Of a stretch of 53,839 bases of DNA, positions 28,588 through 36,953 are shown piece by piece. Location of the stretch: assembly GCA_009841145.1 (NCBI GenBank), contig VXMJ01000035.1:1-53839 (forward strand). The letters are read 5' to 3'. Source of the stretch: Caldilineaceae bacterium SB0661_bin_34. Its GTDB lineage: Bacteria; Chloroflexota; Anaerolineae; Caldilineales; Caldilineaceae. Within the stretch, counting starts at the first letter, position 1; each line of letters opens with the position of its first letter. Both the position numbers and the translations under genes were made by a program. Under the pieces are notes generated by a model. The model did not search any database, was not told where the DNA came from, and saw only the letters and a program-made list of their open reading frames with translations.

Positions 28588-29283
28588 ATGGAGGATCCCG
28601 TACCGGGACGTCGCAGCCTGGTGGTGTTCCTGGAAAATGGTGGTGCGTTCGGACATCTGAATCTGCCGCCGACCTTGAGCCGTGCGCTGGACTACTGGAG
28701 CGAACGCGGTGCCCGCACGATGCTGTCCATGCTGGGTGCGGACCGACACTGGCAGGAGATCCGGGTTCTGGAGGACCAGAGAGCCCATCCCGATGAACTG
28801 CTTTCGACCCTCGTGGGGATTAGCCAGCGGGCTGTAGCCGACTTGCTGGTGCTCACCCACGGATCGCCCGAGGGGGCGTTAGGTTGGCAGGGCGCCTGTC
28901 TGGATCAGGGGTTTCTGGACGAACTGCAGGCGGTGCGGGTGGGGCACGGGTTGCCCTTGCATCTTGGATGCGTCTATACCATCGCCTGCCATTCCGCCCA
29001 CCAAGCCGATGCCTGGCTGGCGGTGGGAGCCCAGGCAGTGAATGGCGTCTTGGGCGAAAACTGGCTGCCGGTGCCGACCCTGCCGCTGTTTCTGGCCCGA
29101 TGGCAGAAGGGGGCCACATTCGGGGAGGCTGCGCTGGCGGCCCACCTGCGGGCGTTGTACTGGGCGCGGAGCCTATCGGGCCGCGATACGACGTGGCTGG
29201 CCCGAATCGAGGCAAGCCGCCAGATGGTGGCCGGCCGGCAGGACGTCCGGTTGGCGGAGGGACGATCGCAGGTTGGGGTCTAG
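28588..29283 (+). CDS. CHAT/caspase-fold cysteine peptidase-like protein
   Basis: A 231-residue protein with the clan CD (caspase-hemoglobinase) layout. A hydrophobic strand ending in H91-G (LLVLTHGSPEG) is followed by a second strand with Cys134 (VYTIACHSAHQAD). Then comes a CHAT-like tail: AWLAVGAQAVNGVLGENW, FLARWQKGATFGEAALAAH. The His-Cys dyad is complete. CHAT and metacaspase proteins act in proteolytic defence and signalling or as adaptors. No effector or receptor domain is fused here. The gene ends 4 bases inside the opposite-strand CNB-domain gene, so the two converge. Family placement rests on motif pattern, not alignment. Confidence 0.55.
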   Translation: MEDPVPGRRSLVVFLENGGAFGHLNLPPTLSRALDYWSERGARTMLSMLGADRHWQEIRVLEDQRAHPDELLSTLVGISQRAVADLLVLTHGSPEGALGWQGACLDQGFLDELQAVRVGHGLPLHLGCVYTIACHSAHQADAWLAVGAQAVNGVLGENWLPVPTLPLFLARWQKGATFGEAALAAHLRALYWARSLSGRDTTWLARIEASRQMVAGRQDVRLAEGRSQVGV

Positions 29284-31334
29284 AACAGGTCGGGAACCAG
29301 ATCCTGAATGAGGCTGAAGGCGGTCCATCCGACCAAGTAGACGACGAGCACCGCCGTGAGGATTGCCCTAATTTTGCCGGCGACGCTCATGCCACCAAAG
29401 CCCTGATCGTCCCGCCTGCTGGATTTGCTGTCGGCCAGGAACGGATCCTGTTCCACCACCGGGGCCGGTCCCGGCCCGAACGGGTTGACGGGTTCGGCAG
29501 GTTGTGAGCTGCTCTGGGGACTGTGGGCCGGCGGCAGGCCGGAAGGCGGCTCTGCCAGACTGGGCCCGGTGGCAGGTCCCGAGGGAATGGTTGGTGAAGG
29601 CTGAGCAGGCGGCGAATCGGCCGCGCCCGGCCAGGTTGGGGGCGGGGTCGCGGGTTGCTGTTGCACAACGGGAACCGGGGGAGCGCTGGTTTCCTGTTGG
29701 GCTAGGCTGCGGAGGTTCTCGTCAAACCTAGGTATCTCGGTAGCAAGCTGCCACACCCTTTCCCGTGGGATGAGGACGACCCGGATTTCCGTGGAGGCAA
29801 AGGCGTGTTCGGTTACGGGCGCCTGGGATAGGAGGCTGTCCAGACCAATGGCGCTGGTCGGTTCCAGGTACCGGATTTGCCCATCCTCCGCCTCCAGCAG
29901 GACCTTGCCTTCCTGGAGCAGGTACAGGGCGGTGACGATGTCGCCCCGTGTGAACAGCTGTTCCTGGGGATAGAAGACGACCGGTTGCAATTCCGTCTGA
30001 ATGCGTGCCAGTTCCTGGCCGGTCAGGCCCCAGAAGACACTGAAGCCGTGCAGGTCGCCCAGGTCACTCTCGGCGCGCAGACCGGTCGCCGGGGTTGGTG
30101 ACTCCTCCGCGGGTTTCGTCGAGTGGGATTCCGTGTCGGGAGCCAAGAGCGTGTTGATTTCGGGGAACTGTTCGGCCAAGCGCAACAGGTAGATGCGGGG
30201 CAGGACCAGCAGTTCCGTGTCCACGGTGGCCGTTGCCTGCTTGGTGCGGGGCGTCTGCGCCTGGAGGCTGTCCAGGCCAAAGACGTCCTGCACTGCGGCT
30301 CGGCTCAGTTCCTGGTTGACTCCGATGTCCGACGGAGATGACAGTTCGATCTCGCCCGAATGGACCACATAGAACTCGGAACTCGGTTCCCCGGGCTGGT
30401 AGACCACCTGCCCGGCCGATACGGCACGGGTAGCGACCACCTGGGATACGGCTTTCAGGACGTGGTCCGGCAACGCGGCCAGTTCGCGGACGCTGGCCAG
30501 CGAGAAGTCGCCGGTCGTCGGCACGGGGGCGGCCACCGTGTCCGGCCGGGCGGGTATGGCCGGGCGGTTGAGGGCCCGTTGCAGAACCGGATGCACTTGG
30601 TTGATGCGGTGGAAGTCGTTGCGCGACAGTTCCCAGCAAAGGGTGGGTTCCTCCGCCACGACCGTGTGGTTGTAGGGAATGTCGCTAGCCAGGTTTTCGC
30701 CGCCCAGCAGCGCACCGTCCTCGATCAGTATCGGGGGCTGGCTGTCCGTCATGCGGGACAGGCTGCCTTCCACCGCCAGATACAGGCCGCTGGGCTGTTC
30801 GCCCGACCTGTACAGGGTGTCGCCCAGTTGCAGTTCCATGGGGGACAAGGCCGCCGCCACCATGGTCAACACGTCGGTTCCCAGGCCCGAAAAAGCCGGC
30901 AATCGATGCAGCCGCCGACGCAGATGTTCAGTCAGGCGGGTGGAGGAATCGGTGCTGCCAAGACTGTGCGCGAAATGGACTCCCAGCCGGGGCTGGGCCT
31001 CCAGCAGGTCCGCAAACGTTTCGGTCGTCATCTCCCAGAACGTCACCGGCGGGCTTTCGGCCCGGGCTGTCATCTGCGCCGGCGCGTTGGTGAAGAAGTC
31101 CCTGGCGCCCAACACATTGCCGGCGGTCAGGGTGACCATGGTGCGGCCGTCGCTGTCCAGGAGGCCGACCCGGCCCGACTTGATGACGGCGAAGGATTCG
31201 CTGTCCTCGCCCCTGCGGCAGAGCGACTGGTACTGTTCGACCGTGCGCTCCTGCATGCCCGACGCCAACAGGTGCAGTTCCTCCGGGGTCAGTGCGGCGA
31301 ATTCGCTTTGCAGGTATTCAACCAAGGTGTCCAT
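29280..31334 (-). CDS. Tail-anchored protein with four cyclic-nucleotide-binding-like domains
   Basis: A 684-residue protein with four CNB-like beta-roll domains (about 20-125, 140-250, 290-400 and 430-550). A Pro-rich linker (about 560-645) and a single transmembrane segment (about 657-680; ILTAVLVVYLVGWTAF) follow at the very C terminus. The phosphate-binding cassettes are degenerate. Only the second (LLGGENLASDIPYNH) keeps the Gly-Glu, and none has the full Glu and Arg pair, so most domains probably do not bind cAMP. The topology implies a cytoplasmic sensor or scaffold anchored by its tail. Start choice is uncertain (ATG 31334 or GTG 31367). It converges with the CHAT-like gene. Confidence 0.75.
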   Translation of the reverse strand: MDTLVEYLQSEFAALTPEELHLLASGMQERTVEQYQSLCRRGEDSESFAVIKSGRVGLLDSDGRTMVTLTAGNVLGARDFFTNAPAQMTARAESPPVTFWEMTTETFADLLEAQPRLGVHFAHSLGSTDSSTRLTEHLRRRLHRLPAFSGLGTDVLTMVAAALSPMELQLGDTLYRSGEQPSGLYLAVEGSLSRMTDSQPPILIEDGALLGGENLASDIPYNHTVVAEEPTLCWELSRNDFHRINQVHPVLQRALNRPAIPARPDTVAAPVPTTGDFSLASVRELAALPDHVLKAVSQVVATRAVSAGQVVYQPGEPSSEFYVVHSGEIELSSPSDIGVNQELSRAAVQDVFGLDSLQAQTPRTKQATATVDTELLVLPRIYLLRLAEQFPEINTLLAPDTESHSTKPAEESPTPATGLRAESDLGDLHGFSVFWGLTGQELARIQTELQPVVFYPQEQLFTRGDIVTALYLLQEGKVLLEAEDGQIRYLEPTSAIGLDSLLSQAPVTEHAFASTEIRVVLIPRERVWQLATEIPRFDENLRSLAQQETSAPPVPVVQQQPATPPPTWPGAADSPPAQPSPTIPSGPATGPSLAEPPSGLPPAHSPQSSSQPAEPVNPFGPGPAPVVEQDPFLADSKSSRRDDQGFGGMSVAGKIRAILTAVLVVYLVGWTAFSLIQDLVPDLF

Positions 31335-31744
31335 GGAGCAGTCAGGTGGCGGTGGGAGCAATGGCACAGGGAGCGTTGGAATCAGGCTATTCTAAACTAC
31401 GTTTGCTTCTCCTAGTCCGAGAAATCGCGGGACGGACCGGATCTCACGATGCTGCCCCCGGCTACGGAGAATATCGTGTATGTGGCTTGGAGCCGCAGCC
31501 ACAACCGGCAAAGCCTTGGTTCCCCCTGTGAGAACGGCCAGGGATCCTGTCAGGTCTGGACGTGGCGATGAATCCGATTTGCGCGGGACCTTGCCAACCA
31601 TCCCATCGGCTTGGCTCCTTGCAGTGTTGGGAACGGCCGGAGCCGGGTGTCGAACTCGCGTGGGGTTGCCTCAACCTCCTCGTGTTGCCCCGCCCCGGTT
31701 GTAGAAGTTTCACTTGGCAACTACTGTACTGAAAGGAGAATCGC
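31335..31744. other. Intergenic with small hairpins
   Basis: A 410-base gap. TGTGGCT/AGCCACA forms a 7-bp stem near 31479-31501. CACGAT/ATCGTG is an imperfect outer pairing near 31447-31480. A plus-strand open frame lacks a start and clear homology. It may be a decayed gene end, but this is not supported. The last 15 bases contain the strong AAAGGAG ribosome site of the next gene. Confidence 0.3.
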
Positions 31745-31998
31745 ATGGACGGACTGCAAGCTGTTGTCACGGCAAAAAACAGGCACTCAAGTATTTTTCC
31801 GATGAAGGCATCCGGCGGCTGGGATTGGAAGAGTTGAGATATGATGAAAATAAAAACCGGTGGCATGTTGCGCTGAGCTTCGATCTGTATTTGGAGGATA
31901 TGGATATTTTCGAAGCCCAACCCCGTAAAACCAAGAATATCATTGTAAATGATGAGGATGGTGAATTGGTCGCGATTGAAGATGGAACATTGAAATAG
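31745..31998 (+). pseudogene. Small protein upstream of PIN remnant, frameshifted
   Basis: AAAGGAG with good spacing precedes ATG 31745, which opens MDGLQAVVTAK and then hits a 6-A run (31774-31779). Adding one A joins it to the downstream frame KQALKYFSDEGIRRLGLEEL and on through RWHVALSFDL, ending EDGTLK at 31998. The joined product would be about 84 residues with a PepSY-like strand pattern. Its strong ribosome site and its position just before a PIN-domain remnant suggest a toxin-antitoxin-like partner. The frameshift may be real decay or a homopolymer sequence error. Confidence 0.55.
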
Positions 31999-32031
31999 TT
32001 GGATGTTTAAATTATGCGTTGGCAGCAGTGA

Positions 32032-32504
32032 CTTTTAGATGCGAATGTTTTGGTGTTGTACATTGCCGGACGCATTGACAAGGGGCTGATTGGATCACAT
32101 CGGCGGCTCAGAGAGTACGTGAAATTTGACTTTGATGTGCTATTGTTATCCCTTGGACAAACAAAAAGATTGCAACTACGGTCAATATATTGGACTTAAA
32201 TATCTAATTTACTCGAGAACAAAGCTGCAGCGGGACCAAACCGACTGCTTGCGGAGTTGCACCGCGTGGTCTTGGAAACCAAGGAAATTGTTTCAGTGCT
32301 GACGCCTGCGAAGTTGACGGGTTCACTCGGGTCGGGCTAAGCGATGCCGGTCTGTTGTCGCTGGCAACCTCCGAGTCTCCAATCATAACGGCTGATAGGG
32401 AGCTATATGAGCGTGCATGTAGGAACAACCCTGATTCAGCTTTCAATTTCTGGCATCTGTCTAACCAATATCAAGTGAGCCGACGCATATTTGGGGATAA
32501 CTAA
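32032..32504 (+). pseudogene. PIN-domain ribonuclease remnant
   Basis: The frame opens without a start as LLDANVLVLYIAG, the first acidic motif of PIN-domain nucleases. A TAA at 32197-32199 interrupts it; the same frame resumes as ISNLLENK and continues to a TAA at 32338. A frame change near 32320 then gives VGLSDAGLLSLATSESPIITADRELYERA, the remaining PIN acidic motifs, ending at 32502-32504. PIN toxins cleave RNA using the clustered Asp/Glu. With a missing start, a stop and a shift, the gene is dead. GC is lower than in the surroundings, in line with a mobile toxin module. Confidence 0.7.
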
Positions 32505-32734
32505 TTTGGAATGAACATGCCGGTGGCTCCGAATCCGTGCATAAACAACTATTTGCCGGATGTGGAAGTATGGCCGGTCGCATAGTCCACAGCACCACGG
32601 ATCCGACAGCCAGGCCCGCCAATTGCAGGGCCTGTTGAGCTTCGGCAACCTTGCTGGAGCCCCGTCCATTCGCCCACGCTGAACAGGCACAGGACTTTGA
32701 TTGCGCCTTGCGCCACTCCAACCAGTTCAAGACC

Positions 32735-32740
32735 TATAAT
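32735..32740 (+). promoter_or_regulatory. -10 element before the DoxX-like gene
   Basis: TATAAT 33 bases before ATG 32773. No good -35. The preceding 32505-32734 shows no convincing gene. Confidence 0.4.
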
Positions 32741-32772
32741 GTCTCATCGCCACCCAGCCCCTGCATTCTGCG

Positions 32773-33186
32773 ATGTCAACCGAATCCAGCCCTGCCACAT
32801 GGGAACGCGTGCTCAAGTACGTGTCCATGCTGATCGTGTTCCTGACCATGATGGTGATGGGTGCCCTGCCCAAGCTGCTGCCCGGGGCTGTGCCCGGAGA
32901 CATGGATTCCGCGGCCATGTTTGCCGAGTTCGGATATCCGGAGTGGTTCATGTATGTAACCGGCGGTCTGGAGCTGTTGGCGGTTCTGCTGGTGTTGCTG
33001 CCAATTACTCGCTGGTATAGCGGCCTGCTAACGGCGGCCATCATGGCTGGGGCGCTGTTCACCTTGCTGCGTGTCGGTATGCTTTCCGAAACGGCGGTTG
33101 TCAATGTCGTCATCATGGCGGCCGCCCTGTATCTGGCCTGGCACGAGTGGAAGCACGCCCCCAACATTCTGCTGATGCGCGCCTGA
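32773..33186 (+). CDS. DoxX-like membrane protein
   Basis: A 137-residue protein with four predicted transmembrane helices (about 16-36, 58-80, 82-105 and 108-122). The small-domain pattern G(A)LPKLLPG, then FAEFGYPEWFMYVTGGLELLAVLLVLLP, is typical of DoxX-like proteins. Family members are linked to redox or thiol stress, but the biochemical role is mostly unknown. The ATG follows no strong ribosome site. It is probably a single-gene unit between the PIN remnant and the enolase-superfamily gene. Confidence 0.75.
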   Translation: MSTESSPATWERVLKYVSMLIVFLTMMVMGALPKLLPGAVPGDMDSAAMFAEFGYPEWFMYVTGGLELLAVLLVLLPITRWYSGLLTAAIMAGALFTLLRVGMLSETAVVNVVIMAAALYLAWHEWKHAPNILLMRA

Positions 33187-33347
33187 CAGTCCGGGTGCCC
33201 GGAGGGGATCAGGCGTTGACTGCCGAAGGCTACGGCTCTTGAGGCAGTCCGTTTGCAGCCGGCATGCGGAATCAACAGTGGGGTCCGCCCCACTACAATG
33301 GTCCATCGACCCCGCATCCGGATCCTGTCAAACCTGCCATCCCGCAC

Positions 33348-34436
33348 ATGAAGATCACCCGCATCGTCACCGAAAGTTTCCGGTGGCCCCGTCACAAGCC
33401 CATCACCAACGGCCTCCACACGTACACGCATTCGGGGCTGGGTGTGGTTCGGGTGGAGACGGACGGAGACCTGACCGGCATCGGCATCGGCAGCCTCGAT
33501 ACGGTCGTGAAGGCCGCTGTGGAACGCTTTGCCGCCGATCTGATCGGCAAGGATCCCCTCGACATCGAACGCCACTGGCACGACATGTGGGTGCCCAAGC
33601 TGGTGGGGCGCCGCGGGCTGACCACGCGGGCCATCGCGGCCATCGACATCGCGCTCTGGGACTTGAAGGCCAAGGCGGCCGGCATGCCGCTGTACAAGCT
33701 CCTGGGCGGGTACCGGAACCGTGTTCCGACCTACGTGGCTGGTGGCTACTACGAGGATGGCAAGGGACTGGACGAGCTGGCCCGGGAGATGCTGGACAGT
33801 GTGGCCATGGGGGCCCGCGCCGTGAAGATGAAGGTGGGGGCGGTCTCCCAGCGCGAGGATCTCGCACGCGTGCGGACCGTGCGGGAGGCGGTGGGGCCGG
33901 ATGTGGCGATCATGGTGGATGCCAACTGCGCCTACCGCGCCCACGAGGCCATTCAGTTTGCCCGTTTGATCGAACCCCTGGACATCTTCTGGTTTGAGGA
34001 ACCGGTTCAGCCGGACGACATGGCCGGCCACCGGCGCCTGGCCCAGTCAACATCGATTCCCGTGGCCACCGGCGAAAACGAGTACACCCGTTACGGCTTT
34101 CGCGATCTGATTCGGGAGGAGGCAGCCGCCATCTTCAACGCCGATGCCCTCGTGCTGGGTGGTGTGAGCGAATTCATGAAGGTGGCCTATCTGGCCCAGG
34201 CCCATGATCTCTCGATTGCCCCGCACGGGCCGCAGCAACTCCACATCCATCTGCTGGCGGCGATTGCCAACGGCCTGATCCTGGAGTTCTACCGGGAGTC
34301 CACGGATCCCATGCACGGACAGATCCATGTTCATGACGTGGTCATCAACGAGGACGGCACCGTCAGTCCGCCCGAGGTGCCCGGAGCGGGGCTGGAACCC
34401 AACTATCCCGCCCTCGAGCGGTTCCGCGTGTTCTGA
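33348..34436 (+). CDS. Enolase-superfamily dehydratase/racemase, mandelate racemase group
   Basis: A 362-residue MR/MLE enzyme. A capping domain (1-120) precedes the TIM barrel. The barrel bears K160-M-K162 (KxK base), metal ligands D191, E217 and E243 (VDAN, FEEP, TGEN), D266 and H293 (IAPHG, the His base on the opposite face). This Lys plus His-Asp layout is typical of acid-sugar dehydratases in the mandelate racemase subgroup, which abstract an alpha proton from a carboxylate with Mg2+. The exact sugar acid is not predictable. An upstream in-frame start at 33264 is possible but less likely. It precedes the sulfatase-fold gene by 74 bases. Confidence 0.88.
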   Translation: MKITRIVTESFRWPRHKPITNGLHTYTHSGLGVVRVETDGDLTGIGIGSLDTVVKAAVERFAADLIGKDPLDIERHWHDMWVPKLVGRRGLTTRAIAAIDIALWDLKAKAAGMPLYKLLGGYRNRVPTYVAGGYYEDGKGLDELAREMLDSVAMGARAVKMKVGAVSQREDLARVRTVREAVGPDVAIMVDANCAYRAHEAIQFARLIEPLDIFWFEEPVQPDDMAGHRRLAQSTSIPVATGENEYTRYGFRDLIREEAAAIFNADALVLGGVSEFMKVAYLAQAHDLSIAPHGPQQLHIHLLAAIANGLILEFYRESTDPMHGQIHVHDVVINEDGTVSPPEVPGAGLEPNYPALERFRVF

Positions 34437-34509
34437 CGGATCCCCGGCCTGATTTCGTCCAGCCTGTCTCCTTTAGTCATCCAAGCCCTTGCAGCGAGTC
34501 GAACGAACC

Positions 34510-35901
34510 ATGAGCAATTCCGGGAATTCGCCTCTCAACGTAGTACTGGTGGTGGTGGACACACTGCGCACCCAGTATCTGGAGCCCTACGGCAACGACT
34601 GGGTCCACACGCCCAGCATCGCCCGTTTTGCCACGGAAAGCCTGCGTTTCACGCGGGCCTATCCGGAGTGCCTTCCCACCATTCCGACGCGGCGCACCCT
34701 GCATTCCGGCCGCAGGGCCTTTCCGTTTCGCACCTACGATCCGGTGCCTTGGGACAACGTGTACCTGCCCGGGTGGCAACCGATGTATCGGGACGAGGCC
34801 ACTGTGGCGGAGGCCCTCTCCCAGGGCGGCTACCACACCGGCTTCTATTCCGACGTGCCGCACTACATGGTTCCGGGCATGAACTTCACGCGCGGCTTCC
34901 AGCAGTGGGAGTACATTCGCGGGCAGGCCGAGGATCGTTTTCTGGGGGCTGCGTTTGCCGACGAGTCCCTGCTGCCGCGGTACCGCGGCAACCCCGACCG
35001 CATTCGCAATCATCTGGTCAACGTGCGGCCGGACTTGCCGGAGGAGGAGTGGCACACCGCCCGCACGTTCCGCAGCGCCATGCGCTTTCTCGAACAGAAT
35101 CAGGGCTCCGAGCAGCCGTTCTACCTCTACGTGGACAGTTTCTCACCCCACGAGACTTGGGAGGCCCCGCTGCACTACTACGACCTGTACGCCAGTCGCG
35201 ACGTGCGGGAACCCATTTGGCTGACGGTGCCCTACGGGCCGCTGCTGGATCAGAATCCCGAGTTGGAAACAAGCCTCGAAAGCCTGAAGGCAAACTACGC
35301 CGGGTTGGTGACCCTCGTGGATACCTGGTTTGGACGGCTGATGCAGACCCTGGACAACCTGAAGCTGCGCGACCGCACGCTGGTGATTCTGATTGCAGAC
35401 CACGGGACCAACTTTGCGGACAACGTGGAGAAGGTGGTCGGCAAGCCGGCCGGCTACATGTACCCCGGTACGATGCACATTCCCTTGATGGTGCGCCACC
35501 CGGACGGCATCGGGGCTGGCCAAACATCGGACGAACTGGTCTATACCCTGGATGTTCCAGCCACTGTCATGGCCGCGACCGGCGTTGTGCCGCAGGGCGG
35601 CATCGAAGGCCGCAATCTGTTGGAGGATGCAGACGGCAGCCGGGAGTGGCTGACCTGCCGCTACGGAGACCACGTGTGGTACCGGGACCATCGGACTTGG
35701 TTCTTCAGTTCGTTGGAGTTTGAGGGGCCGCGGGTTTTCGACTTGGAGGCGGACCCGGACTGCACCGCCAACATTGCGGCAAAGGCCGGGGATCGCATCG
35801 ACCTGGCCCGCACGCGCATTCTGGCCGATGCCGGCGGCGAACTGGTGCGTCACGCCAACCCGCGTTGGACGGACGCCATTGGGCGCCGCCCCGGTCCGTA
35901 G
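34510..35901 (+). CDS. Sulfatase-fold (alkaline phosphatase superfamily) hydrolase with Thr nucleophile position
   Basis: A 463-residue enzyme of the sulfatase fold. Metal ligands look present: VVVD17 near the N terminus and AD297-H298-G near the C-terminal half; H214 (SPHETW) is also conserved. The nucleophile motif reads T57-I-P-T-R61 where sulfatases have C/S-x-P-x-R, so the residue normally converted to formylglycine is Thr. The nearby C54-L-P lacks the required Arg at +4. Thr nucleophiles occur in related phosphodiesterases and phosphotransferases, so a non-sulfatase activity is likely. No signal peptide is seen. It is probably co-transcribed with the enolase-superfamily gene. Confidence 0.85.
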   Translation: MSNSGNSPLNVVLVVVDTLRTQYLEPYGNDWVHTPSIARFATESLRFTRAYPECLPTIPTRRTLHSGRRAFPFRTYDPVPWDNVYLPGWQPMYRDEATVAEALSQGGYHTGFYSDVPHYMVPGMNFTRGFQQWEYIRGQAEDRFLGAAFADESLLPRYRGNPDRIRNHLVNVRPDLPEEEWHTARTFRSAMRFLEQNQGSEQPFYLYVDSFSPHETWEAPLHYYDLYASRDVREPIWLTVPYGPLLDQNPELETSLESLKANYAGLVTLVDTWFGRLMQTLDNLKLRDRTLVILIADHGTNFADNVEKVVGKPAGYMYPGTMHIPLMVRHPDGIGAGQTSDELVYTLDVPATVMAATGVVPQGGIEGRNLLEDADGSREWLTCRYGDHVWYRDHRTWFFSSLEFEGPRVFDLEADPDCTANIAAKAGDRIDLARTRILADAGGELVRHANPRWTDAIGRRPGP

Positions 35902-35927
35902 AGGCGGGCAGGGGCTTGCCGGAGGTT

Positions 35928-36014
35928 TGGTGCCGGGGGTGGGACTCGAACCCACACGAGTTTTACCTCACACGATTTTGAGTCGTACGCGTCTACCAAT
36001 TTCGCCACCCCGGC
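35928..36014 (-). tRNA. tRNA-Leu (anticodon CAA), CCA encoded
   Basis: On the minus strand the gene begins GCCGGGGTGGCGAAATTGG and ends CCCCGGCACCA. The 7-bp acceptor stem is perfect. The anticodon loop reads CTCAAAA, giving CAA, flanked by a 5-bp stem. It has a long variable arm, as in class II tRNAs, a GTTCGAG T-loop and an encoded CCA tail. It reads UUG codons. It lies between the sulfatase-fold gene and mutM. Confidence 0.97.
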
Positions 36015-36131
36015 CCGTGCGGCAGATCAGTATAAAGACAGTTGCGGATCTGAGCAAAGCCCGCCCGGATCGTTGGGATGTCCGGCGGTGGCACCGATCC
36101 TTGGCCGACACCAAGACAAAGTTCTACCCAA

Positions 36132-36953
36132 ATGCCTGAACTGCCCGAAGTCGAAACCCACATTGTGGAGCTGCGGCCCCTGCTGGAAGGCCGGCGCGTC
36201 GAAGGTGCATCGGTTTTCTGGCCGCGCACCATTGCGGAACCCGATCCGGACCGTTTCTGCGACCTGATCCGATACCGGCGGTTTGGGGAACTGCAACGAC
36301 GGGCCAAGTACATGCTGCTGGGCCTGGATGCCGGCTGGACTTTGGTGGTGCACCTGCGCATGACCGGCACCTTGCGCGTGGTGCCCTCGGACCGGAAGAT
36401 GGACCGGCACACGCAGGTGGTGCTGGGACTGGAGGGCGGGGAGGAGCTGCGCTATCTGGACCTCCGCAAGTTTGGACGGTTCTGGTTGGTGCGCGATGCG
36501 GACCGTGTGCTGCCGTCCTTGGGGCCGGAGCCCCTGTCCCGTCACTTCACCGGCCGCTGGCTCCATGGGGCTCTGGCTCGCCGACAAGCGGCCATCAAGG
36601 CTGTCTTGTTGGACCAAAGCGTCGGGGCTGGGGTGGGCAACATTTATGCCGATGAAGCCCTGTTTCGGGCGCGTATTCATCCGGAACGGCCCGCGGCGTC
36701 CCTGACCCTGAAGGAGTGCCAGACGCTGTGCCGAACCATCCGCCACGTGTTGAGAACCGGCATTGCCTGGCGGGGCAGTTTCGTCTCCAGCTATGAACCG
36801 CCCAGCGGAGTGCCCGGCCGCTTTCAGGCGCGGCACCAGGTGTTTCGACGGACCGGGGAGCCCTGCCCGCGCTGCCGCACGGTCATTGAACGCATCAGGG
36901 TTGGGCAACGTAGCACCCACTACTGTCCGGCTTGTCAGCAGGTGTCGGTCTGA
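36132..36953 (+). CDS. mutM: Formamidopyrimidine-DNA glycosylase
   Basis: A 273-residue Fpg/Nei enzyme. The N terminus MPELPEVET supplies the catalytic Pro2 (after Met removal) and Glu3. The helix-two-turn-helix region contains DQSVGAGVGNIYADEALF. The C terminus has a four-Cys zinc finger (CPRC...CPAC). It excises oxidised purines such as 8-oxoguanine and nicks the strand. All key residues are present. The start is fixed by the need for Pro at position 2; there is no clear ribosome site. It ends convergently with the methyltransferase gene with a 19-base overlap. Confidence 0.95.
   Translation: MPELPEVETHIVELRPLLEGRRVEGASVFWPRTIAEPDPDRFCDLIRYRRFGELQRRAKYMLLGLDAGWTLVVHLRMTGTLRVVPSDRKMDRHTQVVLGLEGGEELRYLDLRKFGRFWLVRDADRVLPSLGPEPLSRHFTGRWLHGALARRQAAIKAVLLDQSVGAGVGNIYADEALFRARIHPERPAASLTLKECQTLCRTIRHVLRTGIAWRGSFVSSYEPPSGVPGRFQARHQVFRRTGEPCPRCRTVIERIRVGQRSTHYCPACQQVSV

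Noticed and set aside
32461..32730. Minus-strand open frame next to the PIN remnant
   Set aside because: It partly overlaps the PIN remnant, has no family resemblance and no ribosome site.
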